From Gemmatimonadota bacterium (GTDB lineage: Bacteria; Gemmatimonadota; Gemmatimonadetes; Gemmatimonadales; GWC2-71-9), in the NCBI GenBank assembly GCA_003222155.1, contig QHUU01000081.1, positions 1 to 42,243 of the forward strand: 42,243 bases of DNA. The letters are read 5' to 3'. A program made the position numbers and the translations under genes. Below the pieces are notes generated by a model that saw only the letters and a list, made by a program, of their open reading frames with translations, was not told the origin of the DNA and searched no databases. Positions 1 through 8,945 of the stretch are shown here, in pieces. Within the stretch, counting starts at the first letter, position 1; the number at the start of each line of letters is the position of its first letter.

Positions 1-684
1 CAACACCTCCCGCCACGGTTTCGACGTCCCGATGGCGCGATGTCCTTCCGCGGCATCGAGCTCCGCCGTGAGCCGCGCCACCCGCCCTTCGAGCTGGATG
101 GCGCGCTCCTGGGCCTCGGCGCGCCGCCGCGCTTCCTCGGCCAACCGCTCGTGGGCGAATGCCAACGCCACGAGGTCGGCGATCCGCCGCGCCGCCGGCA
201 CGTCGGCCTCGGTGTACGAGTCCGGCGCGCGCGACAGAACGTTCAGAAACCCCAGTACACCGCTCCGCAAGCGGACGGTGAGCCGTATCCACGACGCGTA
301 CGCCTGAGCCCATGGCAAATTGGGGTGCCATTCGAACGGCTCGTCGGCACCGGAGGAGGCGGTGCGCATCTGCCCCACGCACCCCCACGTCTTGCCGGGC
401 AGCGTCCGGACGTGGTGCATGATCGCGAAGTCCTCCCGGAGCAACCGCCGCGACAACGCCGACAGCGGAATCTCCGTCAGTGGCGCCTGCGATTCGTCTT
501 CGGAAACAGCGACGATGCGGTAACGCTCGCCGTCTTCCGTGATGAGACCGAACATCAGGCGATCGTGCGGGACGGTTTCGCGGGCCAGCGCGGAGATCTG
601 GGCGAAGATTTCACGGACGTCGAGGCTCTGCGCCAGAACGTTCAGCAGCGGTCCCCAGGTGTCCTGATTCGAGCCAGCAGGCAT
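1..684 (-). CDS. GAF-domain regulator, probably sigma-54 activator (5' part only)
   Basis: The reading frame enters from the left edge on the minus strand, so only the first 228 residues are present. Residues about 5-170 look like a GAF sensor domain (runs such as PHDRLMFGLITEDG and SGVLGFLNVLSRAPDSYTEADV). A coiled-coil linker rich in Ala/Glu/Arg follows (about 175-215). The last visible residues, GHRAIGTSKPWREVL, match the stretch just before the AAA+ domain of NtrC-type sigma-54 activators, which usually reads 'IGxSxxWxxVL'. The AAA+ and HTH parts would lie outside the window. I infer a GAF-AAA-Fis regulator; a GAF sensor kinase is less likely. The start could instead be an in-frame ATG 12 bases upstream (696); neither start has a strong ribosome site. 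It is transcribed away from the operon that begins at 927. Confidence 0.75.
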   Translation of the reverse strand, partial: MPAGSNQDTWGPLLNVLAQSLDVREIFAQISALARETVPHDRLMFGLITEDGERYRIVAVSEDESQAPLTEIPLSALSRRLLREDFAIMHHVRTLPGKTWGCVGQMRTASSGADEPFEWHPNLPWAQAYASWIRLTVRLRSGVLGFLNVLSRAPDSYTEADVPAARRIADLVALAFAHERLAEEARRRAEAQERAIQLEGRVARLTAELDAAEGHRAIGTSKPWREVL

Positions 685-926
685 CTCACAAGGCATTCTA
701 CGCAGCGCGAGACCGCACGCCAGGCTGCTGTCGACTTCTGTGCACTTGTGCTTGGCGTTCGTCAAAACCCCGACCCTCACGGCGCCGCGCCGTCCCTGGT
801 CGCCGCGAGCGCAAACCCGCTACCCCACAGCGACTTTGGTGCCCGCGCCGCCCGCGCCCTGCGGCTGGCACGCCGGGTGCAAAGACGAGCGGGCGACCGC
901 GATTTCACACACCATAGGAGAAGACG
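685..926. other. Divergent intergenic region
   Basis: This 242-base stretch separates the leftward GAF regulator from the rightward efflux operon and should hold promoters for both. A clear ribosome site (AGGAGAA, about 914-921) precedes the ATG at 927. I see no convincing -35/-10 pair or terminator. If the left gene is a sigma-54 activator it might control this operon, but no clear -24/-12 (TGGCAC-N5-TTGC) element is visible. Confidence 0.4.
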
Positions 927-1538
927 ATGCGAACCAGACAGTTGCTGATGGGGGCCACACTGCTCGCGCTGGGGGCCTGCGCCGAGGGCGTAAGCGTACG
1001 TACCGCGCTGAGTCCCGACGCGAGCCTGCACGGCCTCCGCACGTTCCGGGTCCAGCAGACGCCCCAACCGAAGCTCGCGGGCGCCACCTCCTCGACCAAC
1101 GACCCGATGCTCGTGAACTCGATCTCGAACCGGGCGCTGCGGACCGACCTGACGCAGGAGTTCGCGGGGCTTGGCTACGTGGCGAGCGACAGTAATCCCG
1201 ATTTCTGTGTCGCGTACTACGCTAGCACCAATCAGAAGCTTGACCTCACGTATTGGGACTACGGGTATGCGTGGCGGCCGCACTGGTGGAACGGCTGGGG
1301 ACGCCGCTGGGGACGCGGTTGGGGAGGGGACTGGGGAATAGCGAGCGGCCCAGTGGCGACGCAATACACCGAGGGGACCGTGATCGTCGATGTGTTCGAC
1401 CCCAGGACCAAGGACCTGCTGTGGCGTGGCCAGGGGGTCGCGGCGGTTTCCGACGACGAAGCACAGTACGAGCAGGAGCTCAAGAAGACCGTCGAGGCGA
1501 TCGTCGACAAGTTCCCCGCATCGACCAAGGTGTCATGA
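927..1538 (+). CDS. DUF4136-type lipoprotein
   Basis: A 203-residue protein. The N-terminus (MRTRQLLMGATLLALGAC) is a lipoprotein signal with the lipobox Cys at residue 18. The rest fits the DUF4136 pattern: an early 'TFRV' strand, a middle block ending DFCVAYY, a Trp/Gly-rich insert (WRPHWWNGWGRRWGRGWGG, about 112-130) and a late TVIVDVFDPRTKDLLWRGQG strand pair. DUF4136 proteins are small envelope lipoproteins of unknown role. A good ribosome site (AGGAGAA) precedes the ATG. The stop overlaps the next start (ATGA at 1535), so it is the first gene of a coupled operon. Family assignment is fairly sure; function is unknown. Confidence 0.8.
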   Translation: MRTRQLLMGATLLALGACAEGVSVRTALSPDASLHGLRTFRVQQTPQPKLAGATSSTNDPMLVNSISNRALRTDLTQEFAGLGYVASDSNPDFCVAYYASTNQKLDLTYWDYGYAWRPHWWNGWGRRWGRGWGGDWGIASGPVATQYTEGTVIVDVFDPRTKDLLWRGQGVAAVSDDEAQYEQELKKTVEAIVDKFPASTKVS

Positions 1539-1765
1539 CGCAGCAGAGCGTGGAGATCCTGATCGGCAAGCTCCTCACCGACGAAGAGCTGCGGGAGGCA
1601 TTCGAGCAAAACCCGCACGCGGTGTTGGTGGGGTTGCTGCGGCAGGGTCTCCACCTGAGCCGACTCGAGATGGAAGCGCTCGAGTCCCTCAAGCTGTCGG
1701 ACATGAGCGGTCTCGTAGAGACGATCGACAGACGCCTGCAAAAGGCTTCACTGAGGAGGGCACCT
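1535..1765 (+). CDS. Os1348-like (NHLP clan) small domain, in frame with the next gene
   Basis: These 77 codons start at an ATG overlapping the DUF4136 stop. The sequence (VEILIGKLLTDEELREAF, then a helical tail) resembles Os1348-family NHLP-clan small proteins, relatives of the nitrile-hydratase-like leader peptides. No stop codon separates it from the aldo/keto reductase: the frame runs through CTG AGG AGG GCA CCT ATG. The reductase has its own excellent internal ribosome site (GAGGAGG, 6-7 bases before ATG 1766). One shifted base would create the TGA visible in the +1 frame at that spot. So this is either the N-terminal domain of a 419-residue fusion or a small separate gene whose stop has been lost by a real or sequencing indel. 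The resemblance is judged by eye. Confidence 0.55.
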
Positions 1766-2794
1766 ATGACACACGCAGTTCGCGACACGGACACATTGCC
1801 CACCGCCGCGCTCGGCACGACCGGCATGCGCATCACGCGCGTCGGCTTCGGGGCCTGGGCGATCGGGGGCGGCGGATGGACGTTCGCCTGGGGCAATCAG
1901 GACGACACGGACTCGATCGCCGCGATCCGTCACGCCATCGAGCGCGGCATCAATTGGATCGACACAGCGGCGGTGTACGGCCTCGGACACTCCGAGGAGA
2001 TCGTCGCCCGCGCGCTGCGCGACATCCCGGCCGACGACCGGCCGTACGTCTTCACCAAGGCCGGCCTCGTGTGGGACGAGCGCGACCGCGCGGCCCCGCC
2101 GCGCCGCGTCGGTGATCCGCTGAGCCTGCGCCACGAGGTCGAGGGGTCGCTCCGCCGGCTCGACGTCGAGCGCATCGATTTGTACCAGATGCACTGGCCC
2201 GCCGAGGACGGCACTGCGCTCGAGGACTACTGGGGCACACTGTTGCAGCTGAAAGAGGAAGGGAAGGTGCGTGCCGTCGGGCTCTCCAATCACCATGTCG
2301 GACAGCTCGAAGACGCCGAGCGGCTCGGGCACGTGGATACGCTTCAGCCGCCATTCTCGGCGATCCGCCGGGAGGTCGCGGTGGCGGAGCTCCCGTGGTG
2401 TGCTGCACACGGCACCGGGGTCATCGTCTACAGCCCGATGCAGTCCGGCCTCCTCACGGGCGACTTCAGCCTCGAGCGTGCCGCCCGGCTGGGCGCGGAC
2501 GACTGGCGCTCCCGCTCTCCCGACTTTACGGGCCTCGGGTTGCGCCGCAATGTCGGCCTGGCGGACGCGTTGCGGCCCATCGCGGAGCGTCACGGCGCAA
2601 CGGTCGCCGCCGTAGCCGTTGCCTGGACGCTCGCTTGGCCGGGCATCACCGGCGCCATAGTCGGCGCGCGGTCCCCTGCCCAGGTGGACGGCTGGATCGG
2701 CGCCGCGAGTCTAGAGCTTACGGGCAGCGACCTGGACGACATCGCCGCCGCCATCAAGCGTACGGGTGCGGGCGTGGGACCGGTCCGGCCGTGA
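1766..2794 (+). CDS. Aldo/keto reductase
   Basis: A 342-residue cytoplasmic oxidoreductase of the AKR superfamily, expected to use NADPH to reduce or oxidise carbonyl/alcohol substrates. The whole TIM barrel is present. The catalytic tetrad is visible: Asp66 and Tyr71 (IDTAAVYGLGHSE), Lys98 (FTKAGL) and His143 (YQMHWP). The C-terminal cofactor-binding segment GITGAIVGARSPAQV is intact. The start at 1766 follows a strong GAGGAGG site, but the same frame continues upstream into the Os1348-like domain, so a longer product from 1535 is possible. The stop overlaps the GTG of the tolC-like gene (GTGA, 2791). The substrate cannot be inferred; placement in an efflux operon suggests detoxification. 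Confidence 0.9.
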   Translation: MTHAVRDTDTLPTAALGTTGMRITRVGFGAWAIGGGGWTFAWGNQDDTDSIAAIRHAIERGINWIDTAAVYGLGHSEEIVARALRDIPADDRPYVFTKAGLVWDERDRAAPPRRVGDPLSLRHEVEGSLRRLDVERIDLYQMHWPAEDGTALEDYWGTLLQLKEEGKVRAVGLSNHHVGQLEDAERLGHVDTLQPPFSAIRREVAVAELPWCAAHGTGVIVYSPMQSGLLTGDFSLERAARLGADDWRSRSPDFTGLGLRRNVGLADALRPIAERHGATVAAVAVAWTLAWPGITGAIVGARSPAQVDGWIGAASLELTGSDLDDIAAAIKRTGAGVGPVRP

Positions 2795-4098
2795 AAGCAC
2801 TCGCGCTGGTCGTCGTCTTGGGCTCGTGCCTCCCTGGCACCAGTCAGAGCCAAGAGCCGGATACGGCCGCGCTCGGGCCCCGCCTGTCGCTCGAGACGGT
2901 GGTCGCCCGAACGCTCGCCTACAGTCCGGCCGTGGCCGGCGCGCAGGGCGCGGTGCGCGACGCGGCCGCCCTCCGGCGCGTGACACTCGGGGCGTACCTG
3001 CCGAGTGTCGCGCTCAATTCGAGCGCGGGCTGGACCGATCAATCGCTTGCGACCGCCGGGGTGACGTCCCTCACGCAGCCGGGCACGGTGAACGCGTATG
3101 GCGCGGGACTCGCGGCGGCGGTCGACGTCTTCACGGGGGGCCGCCGCGGCGCGCAACGGAGCCAAGCCGAGGCGATCGGCCTAGCCGCGGATGCCGGGCT
3201 GGTGCAGCAACGGTACGCCACGATCCTGCTCGCGAGACAGAGTTACTTCGACGTGCTGCGCGCGCACCAGCTCGTGCGCGTGGCCGCGGAATTCGTCACG
3301 CAGGCCGAGCTGGGCCTCGGGTACGCCCGCGACCGGCTTGCCGCCGGCACGGCCACACGGGCGGACGTGCTGCTCGCCGAGCTCTCGCTGTCGACGGCCC
3401 GCCGCCAACAGCTCGCGGCTCGCGATACGCTCAGCACGACCAGCGCCGCCCTCGGCCGGCTGGTCGGCGCGAACGGACCCGTCGATGCGGACTCCCTGAC
3501 TACGCTCGAGCCCGAGCCGCTCGCGCTCGGCGATTCGGGCGTCCTCGCGCTGGCACCGGCGGCCGCGCCCGCCGTCGCGCAAGCGCAGGCGCTGGCGAAC
3601 GCCGGCGCCGCGGCGGTCCGCGCCTCGGAGACGCAGTACGTCCCCACGATCTCGCTCGGCGCCGGCTACAACTGGTCGAACGACGGCCGCGTCACCGGGG
3701 CGCTGCGGTCGGGGTGGATCGTCGCGTTCACGACGTCATTCCCCCTCTTCAACGGGTTCGTGCGCGAGGCGTCCGTCACCCAGGCCAAGGTCGCCGTCGA
3801 TGTGGCGACTGCGACCTCGGCGGATACGAAGCGCTTCGTCCGTGCGGAGGCCCAGCGGCTGCTCGGGCGCCTCCACGTCGCCGAGCAGGATATCACGCTG
3901 ACGCGCGACGCCGTGCGGCTCGCCGGCGAAGATCTGCGCGTCATCCAGGCGAGGTATCGCGCCGGCATCGCCACGATTCTCGACGTGCTCACCTCCCAGG
4001 CCGCGCTCATTCAGGCGGAGCTCGATCTCGTGAGCGCTCGGTTCACCTATCAGGTCGCCCGCGCTTCACTCGAAGCGCTGCTCGGCCGGGAGCTATGA
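2791..4098 (+). CDS. TolC-family outer membrane efflux protein
   Basis: A 435-residue outer membrane channel component of the RND pump encoded next. I chose the GTG at 2791 because it overlaps the reductase stop (GTGA) and gives a signal peptide (VKALALVVVLGSCLPGTSQSQ); the open frame upstream to 2395 is antisense/shadow sequence over the reductase. The body shows the two-fold OEP repeat: 'LSLETVVARTLAYSPAVAGAQGAV' type helix starts, the central 'RADVLLAELSLSTARRQ' helix, and 'RYRAGIATILDVLTSQAALIQAELDLVSARFTYQVARASLEALLG' near the C-terminus, which is diagnostic for the family. Ten bases separate its stop from the permease start. Confidence 0.92.
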   Translation: MKALALVVVLGSCLPGTSQSQEPDTAALGPRLSLETVVARTLAYSPAVAGAQGAVRDAAALRRVTLGAYLPSVALNSSAGWTDQSLATAGVTSLTQPGTVNAYGAGLAAAVDVFTGGRRGAQRSQAEAIGLAADAGLVQQRYATILLARQSYFDVLRAHQLVRVAAEFVTQAELGLGYARDRLAAGTATRADVLLAELSLSTARRQQLAARDTLSTTSAALGRLVGANGPVDADSLTTLEPEPLALGDSGVLALAPAAAPAVAQAQALANAGAAAVRASETQYVPTISLGAGYNWSNDGRVTGALRSGWIVAFTTSFPLFNGFVREASVTQAKVAVDVATATSADTKRFVRAEAQRLLGRLHVAEQDITLTRDAVRLAGEDLRVIQARYRAGIATILDVLTSQAALIQAELDLVSARFTYQVARASLEALLGREL

Positions 4099-4108
4099 GG
4101 CTCGAGCG

Positions 4109-7100
4109 ATGATGTGGATCGTGCATGTCGCGCTGCGGCGCCCCTACACCTTCATCTGCGGGGCCATCCTCGTCCTCATCGCCGGGCTGGTGGCGATCAT
4201 CACGACGCCGGTCGACATCTTCCCCGCGATCCCGCTGCCGGTCGCGACGGTGATCTGGCAGTACCAGGGGATGTCGCCCGAAGAGATGGAGCAGCGGGTC
4301 GTCACGATCGTCGAGCGGTCCTACTCGGCAACCGTCAACGACATCGAGCACATCGAGTCGCAGTCGCTCGACGGCGTCGCCGTGATCAAAGTGTTCTTCC
4401 AGCCCACCGCGGACGTCGCGACGGGCATTGCGGAGCTCACCGCGGCGTCCCAGAGCAACACTCGGACTCTGCCGCCGGGGATCACGCCGCCCATCATCCT
4501 GCGGTTCAACGCGACCGACGTCCCGATCCTCCAGATCGGCGTGGGCTCGAGCACCATGTCGCAAGCGGAGTTAAACGACTACGTCTCCAACTTCGTCCGC
4601 ACGCCGCTCGCTACCGCCCAGGGCTCGACCATTCCGTTCCCCTACGGGGGCGCGCCCCGGCTGATCAACGTCGACCTCGACCTGGCGCGATTGTATGCGA
4701 AGGGGCTCTCTCCGGCGGACGTGAGCGCAGCCATCAACGCCGAGAACGTGATCCTGCCGGCCGGGTCGGCGCGGCTGGGCAGCCGAGAGTACAGCGTGCG
4801 CTTGAACTCGAGCCCGGAGGTCGTCCAGCAGCTCAACGACATGCCGATCAAGCAGGTCAACGGGGCGATGGTCTACATCCGCGACGTCGCGTACGTGCGC
4901 GATGGTGCCGGCGTCCAGACCAACATCGTGCGTCAGAACGGACAGCACGGCACCTACATGAGCGTGCTCAAGAACGGCAGCGCCTCGAGCCTGGCGGTGG
5001 TCAACCGCGTGAAGGCACTGCTCGCCGCGCTCAAGCCCGCGCTGCCGTCGTCGCTCGACATACGGCTGCTCGTGGACCAGTCGCTGTTCGTCCGCGCCTC
5101 GATCTCGGGGGTCATCCGTGAAGCCGTCATCGCGGCCTGCCTCACGGCCCTGATGATCCTTCTGTTCCTGGGGAGCTGGCGCAGCACGCTCATCATCGCG
5201 ACCTCGATCCCGCTCGCGGTGCTGTGCTCGATCATCGGCCTCTCGGCCCTGGGGCAGACACTCAACGTGATGACGCTGAGCGGGCTGGCGCTCGCCGTCG
5301 GAATTCTCGTGGACGACGCGACCGTCACGATCGAGAACATCAACCTGAACATGGAGCAGGGGAAGGAGATCTTGCCGGCCATCGTAGACGGCGCGGCGCA
5401 GATCGCGACCCCGGCGTTCGTCTCCACCATCTCGATCTCGATCGTGTTCGTGCCGATGTTCTTCTTGAGCGGTCCCGCGGCCGCGCTGTTCCGCCCGCTG
5501 GCGATGGCGGTCGTGTTCGCCGTGCTCGCCTCGTACGTCCTGTCGCGCACCATCGTGCCCACGATGGCCCATTATCTCCTGGCCGCCGACGCGCACCGTC
5601 TCGCGGCGGGCCGGACGGCGGCGGGGGGGAGCGTGATCGAGCGGGTGAGCGCGCGGTTCGAGGTCGGGTTCGAGCGGTTCCGCGCGGCCTACCAGCGTGT
5701 GCTGAAGTGGGCTCTGGGACGCCGCCGCCCGGTGCTCGGCGCCGTCGGCGGCTTCGCCGCGCTCTCGCTCGCCCTGGTCCCGTTCATCGGGCAGGACTTC
5801 TTTCCGACCACCGACGCCGGTGCCTTCCAGCTGCACCTGCGGGCGCCTGCCGGGATGCGGGTCGAAGAGACGGAGCTCATTGCCGCCGGCGTGGAACGGA
5901 CCATTCGGCGCGTGATCCCTCCCGCGGAGCTGGGGCTCATTCTCGACAACATCGGCATCAACCGTAACGCGATCAATCTGGCCACCGGTGGCAGCGCCAC
6001 CCTGAACGCGGCGGACGCCGATCTGGTGGTCCAGCTCGCGCCGACGCGCCGCACCTCGACGTTCGAGTACGTGCGGCGGCTGCGCGCAACGCTCCCCACC
6101 GAGTTTCCCGGCGTGACGTTCTTCTTCCTGCCGGCGGACATCATGAACCAGGTGCTCAACCTTGGCCTGCCGGCCCCGATCGACGTTCAAGTGGTGGGCC
6201 AGGACAAGACGGCCGATTACCGCGTCGCCACCCGCCTGGCCGCTGAGCTGAGGCGCATCCCCGGCGCCGTGGACGTCCGGGTACAGCAGGTGGTCAACAT
6301 GCCGGAGTTTCTCTTCTCCGTGGACCGGATCCGGGCGCAGCAAGTCGGCCTCACGCAGCGCCAGGTAGCTAGCAATCTGCTCATCTCGCTCTCCTCGAGC
6401 GGGCAGACCGCGCCGAACTACTGGCTCAACCCGCAGAACGGCGTGAGCTACAGCGTGGCCGTCCGCACGCCGCTTTCCAAGATCAACGCGCTGGACGCGT
6501 TGACCAACACGCCGGTCACGGCGCCGGGACTCGCCGCGCCGCAGCTGTTCGGCAATCTGGCGAGCGCGACCCGCACGACCTCCTACGCGGTCGTGAACCA
6601 CTACAACACGCAACCGGTGTCTGACGTGTATGCGGCCGTGGACGACCGGGACCTGGGCGGCGTCGCGAGCGATGTGGACCGGGTCGTCGCCAAGATCGGT
6701 CCGTCCCTGCCGAAGGGTACCCACATCGTGGTGCGCGGCCAGGTCGCCAGCATGCGGTCGTCGTTCGTCGGGCTGGGGTTCGGAGTGCTGTTCGCGATGG
6801 TGCTCGTGTACCTCCTGCTCGTGATCAACTTTCAGTCGTGGCTCGATCCGCTGGTGATCGTGATGGCGCTCCCCGGGGCGCTGTGCGGCATCGTGTGGAT
6901 GCTGTTCGTGACTCAGACCACGTTCAACGTGCCGTCGTTGATGGGAAGCATCATGTCCCTGGGCGTCGCCACCGCCAACAGCGTCCTGCTAATCACCTTC
7001 GCGGATGACCTGCGGCGGGAGGGACGTTCCGCCCTCGAGGCGGCCCTCGAGGCCGGCTCCGTGCGGCTGCGGCCCGTCTGCATGACCGCGCTCGCCATGA

Positions 7101-7291
7101 TCATCGGAATGATGCCCATGGCGCTCGGCCTGGGCGAAGGGGGCGAGCAGAACGCGCCGCTCGGCCGCGCCGTGATCGGCGGGCTGCTCGTCGCGACCTG
7201 CTTCACCCTGGTGGTCGTGCCGGTGCTGTACAGCATCCTGCGCGTCGCACCGCCTACACCACCGATCGTCATCCCGGAGGGACACGCATGA
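4109..7291 (+). CDS. RND efflux permease (AcrB/HAE-type relative)
   Basis: A 1060-residue inner membrane proton-driven pump subunit of full RND length. N-terminal TM1 (about 13-32) is followed by the first periplasmic porter loop, TM2-TM6 (about 335-495), a second porter loop and TM8-TM12 (about 885-1045). TM4 holds GILVDDATVTIENI with the two conserved Asp of the proton relay. In TM10 the AcrB-like motif 'AKNAILIVEFA' reads ATANSVLLITFADD, so the usual relay Lys is replaced; this is also typical of a sub-branch of annotated RND permeases. There is no CusA-type metal-binding Met cluster that I can recognise, so a hydrophobic or organic substrate is more likely than metal. ATG ATG at 4109/4112 are both possible starts. 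The stop overlaps the adaptor start (ATGA). Confidence 0.95.
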   Translation: MMWIVHVALRRPYTFICGAILVLIAGLVAIITTPVDIFPAIPLPVATVIWQYQGMSPEEMEQRVVTIVERSYSATVNDIEHIESQSLDGVAVIKVFFQPTADVATGIAELTAASQSNTRTLPPGITPPIILRFNATDVPILQIGVGSSTMSQAELNDYVSNFVRTPLATAQGSTIPFPYGGAPRLINVDLDLARLYAKGLSPADVSAAINAENVILPAGSARLGSREYSVRLNSSPEVVQQLNDMPIKQVNGAMVYIRDVAYVRDGAGVQTNIVRQNGQHGTYMSVLKNGSASSLAVVNRVKALLAALKPALPSSLDIRLLVDQSLFVRASISGVIREAVIAACLTALMILLFLGSWRSTLIIATSIPLAVLCSIIGLSALGQTLNVMTLSGLALAVGILVDDATVTIENINLNMEQGKEILPAIVDGAAQIATPAFVSTISISIVFVPMFFLSGPAAALFRPLAMAVVFAVLASYVLSRTIVPTMAHYLLAADAHRLAAGRTAAGGSVIERVSARFEVGFERFRAAYQRVLKWALGRRRPVLGAVGGFAALSLALVPFIGQDFFPTTDAGAFQLHLRAPAGMRVEETELIAAGVERTIRRVIPPAELGLILDNIGINRNAINLATGGSATLNAADADLVVQLAPTRRTSTFEYVRRLRATLPTEFPGVTFFFLPADIMNQVLNLGLPAPIDVQVVGQDKTADYRVATRLAAELRRIPGAVDVRVQQVVNMPEFLFSVDRIRAQQVGLTQRQVASNLLISLSSSGQTAPNYWLNPQNGVSYSVAVRTPLSKINALDALTNTPVTAPGLAAPQLFGNLASATRTTSYAVVNHYNTQPVSDVYAAVDDRDLGGVASDVDRVVAKIGPSLPKGTHIVVRGQVASMRSSFVGLGFGVLFAMVLVYLLLVINFQSWLDPLVIVMALPGALCGIVWMLFVTQTTFNVPSLMGSIMSLGVATANSVLLITFADDLRREGRSALEAALEAGSVRLRPVCMTALAMIIGMMPMALGLGEGGEQNAPLGRAVIGGLLVATCFTLVVVPVLYSILRVAPPTPPIVIPEGHA

Positions 7292-8529
7292 GCGCCGTAC
7301 CGGAGATCCTGGAACAGCTCCACGCCAGACAGGGCAATCGGCGACCCGTCCCCACCTCGCCGCGCCGGCGGGGGATCAAGTGGTTGGGGGGCGGGATCGC
7401 CGGGGGCGTGCTGGCGGCGCTCCTGCTTACGGGCATCGTGCCGCGCGTGGCGCAGCAACACCGGCTCGCGGCCGCCGCCACCGCCGTCGGTGTCACCCTG
7501 CCCACCGTGAGCGTGACCACGGTGGCGCATGACACCAGTCCGTCGAGCGTGAGTCTGCCCGGCGCCCTCACGGCCGTACAGACCGCCGCCATCTACGCAC
7601 GCACGCCCGGTTACGTGCGCCGGCGCCTGGTCGATATCGGCGGCCGCGTGCGCGCGGGCCAGCTCTTGGCCGATATCGACGCGCCCGACCTCGACCAGCA
7701 AGTGGCGCAAGCGCGAGGCGTGGTCGCTCAAACGCGCGCCGCCCAGGCGCTCGCTCAGGCCAACCTGGTGCGCTGGCAGGCGCTCGCCGTCGACAGTGCG
7801 GTGACGGCCCAAGAGGTCGATCAGATGCAGGCCGCCTTCAACGAGGCGGTCGCCAACTCGAACAGCGCCGAGGCCAACCTGCGGCGGCTGGTGCAGTTGC
7901 AGGCATACGAGCGGGTGGTCGCTCCGTTCGCCGGCGTGATCACGGCGCGCAATGTGGACCCCGGGGCGCTGGTCGGACCGGCGGGCGGCGTGAGCGAGAC
8001 CTTGGCGGCGGGAACCGGGAGCACACCGGGGAGTCTGTTCACGATCGCGCAGACCGACACGCTCAGCGTGTATGTGACCGTGCCGGAAGACTACGCCGCG
8101 GCGGTGGGGATCGGGAAACCCGCGGTCGTGGTCGTACCCGCGCTCCCCGGCGATACGCTGCGCGGGCGCGTGGCTCGCACCGCCGGATCACTCGACCCCG
8201 CGGCCCGGACGCTCCTCACGGAGGTGCGGGTGGCGAATCCAAAAGGTGTGTTCCTGCCCGGGATGTACGCCCAGGTGCAGCTTGCACTCGGCGCGGGAAC
8301 GCCGCCGCTGCGCGTCCCTGCCACTGCGCTCGTGATCCGCGACGGCCCACCGCAGGTCGTGACCGTGGCTCCCGATTCGACGGCGCGGTACCAGACGGTG
8401 ACTATCGGCCGCGATCTCGGGACCTGGGTGGAAGTGACCGGGGGGCTCGAGCAGGGTGCCCACATCGTGATCAACCCGCCCGCCGACCTGCAGGACGGCG
8501 CGCGCGTGCACGTGGTAAGCGCACGATGA
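7288..8529 (+). CDS. RND efflux periplasmic adaptor (HlyD/MFP family)
   Basis: A 413-residue membrane fusion protein that would bridge the permease and the TolC-like channel. A cytoplasmic N-terminus of about 30 residues is followed by one TM helix (GGIAGGVLAALLLTGIV, about 34-50). Next come the first lipoyl half (ARTPGYVRRRLVDIGGRVRAGQLLADIDAP), an alpha-hairpin (about 130-200), the second lipoyl half with a glycine-rich loop (VVAPFAGVITARNVDPGALVGPAGG), a beta-barrel (TLSVYVTVPEDYAAAVGIG) and a membrane-proximal domain. It uses an uncleaved anchor rather than a lipoprotein signal. The start is fixed by the ATGA overlap with the permease gene. Confidence 0.93.
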   Translation: MSAVPEILEQLHARQGNRRPVPTSPRRRGIKWLGGGIAGGVLAALLLTGIVPRVAQQHRLAAAATAVGVTLPTVSVTTVAHDTSPSSVSLPGALTAVQTAAIYARTPGYVRRRLVDIGGRVRAGQLLADIDAPDLDQQVAQARGVVAQTRAAQALAQANLVRWQALAVDSAVTAQEVDQMQAAFNEAVANSNSAEANLRRLVQLQAYERVVAPFAGVITARNVDPGALVGPAGGVSETLAAGTGSTPGSLFTIAQTDTLSVYVTVPEDYAAAVGIGKPAVVVVPALPGDTLRGRVARTAGSLDPAARTLLTEVRVANPKGVFLPGMYAQVQLALGAGTPPLRVPATALVIRDGPPQVVTVAPDSTARYQTVTIGRDLGTWVEVTGGLEQGAHIVINPPADLQDGARVHVVSAR

Positions 8530-8591
8530 GCGCGAAGCACGAATCCTGGGGCCAGGGCGGCCCCGGGACCACTCATGACCGGGAGACAGCA

Positions 8592-8945
8592 ATGACTTGC
8601 ACCAACCGACTCCTCTTGGCCCTCGGTCTCACCGCAGCGGTCATGGGTTGCACGCGCGCGGCGGGCGATTCCGCAGTGCGCTGGACGGGCGGCGCTGCGG
8701 ACGAGCGGTTCATCGCTGCTAGCGGTGCCGCAATGGAGCAGATGATGAAGGCCATGGCAATCCGACCGTCCGGGGATGTGGACCGTGATTTCGTCGCCAT
8801 GATGGTCCCGCATCACGAGAGTGCGATCGCCATGGCGCAGGCCGAGCTCCGTTATGGCAAGAATGAGCAGCTGCGGCGCATGGCGCAGGAGATCGTGGTG
8901 ACGCAGCAGCAGGAGATCGCGGCGATGCGGCTGGCCCTGAGATGA
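8592..8945 (+). CDS. DUF305 lipoprotein
   Basis: A 117-residue envelope protein. From the ATG at 8592 there is a GGGAGA ribosome site and a lipoprotein signal (MTCTNRLLLALGLTAAVMGC). A longer version from ATG 8526 would overlap the adaptor stop by ATGA but would bury the signal 22 residues in, so I prefer 8592. The DUF305 core is clear: RDFVAMMVPHHESAIAMAQ, where the paired His and the flanking Met are the likely metal-contacting positions, and a C-terminal EIVVTQQQEIAAM helix. DUF305 proteins are ferritin-like four-helix proteins often near copper-handling genes; the metal role here is inference. The stop overlaps the next start (ATGA, 8942). Confidence 0.88.
   Translation: MTCTNRLLLALGLTAAVMGCTRAAGDSAVRWTGGAADERFIAASGAAMEQMMKAMAIRPSGDVDRDFVAMMVPHHESAIAMAQAELRYGKNEQLRRMAQEIVVTQQQEIAAMRLALR

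Noticed and set aside
40-948. 302-residue + strand open frame at the left edge
   Set aside because: It is antisense to a GAF domain with clear family sequence; its own translation is Arg/Pro-rich and lacks any motif, as usual for shadow frames in high-GC DNA.
4571-6724. 717-residue minus strand open frame
   Set aside because: Antisense shadow of the RND permease; composition (Arg, Asp, His, Gln rich) is typical of the complementary frame and there is no domain.
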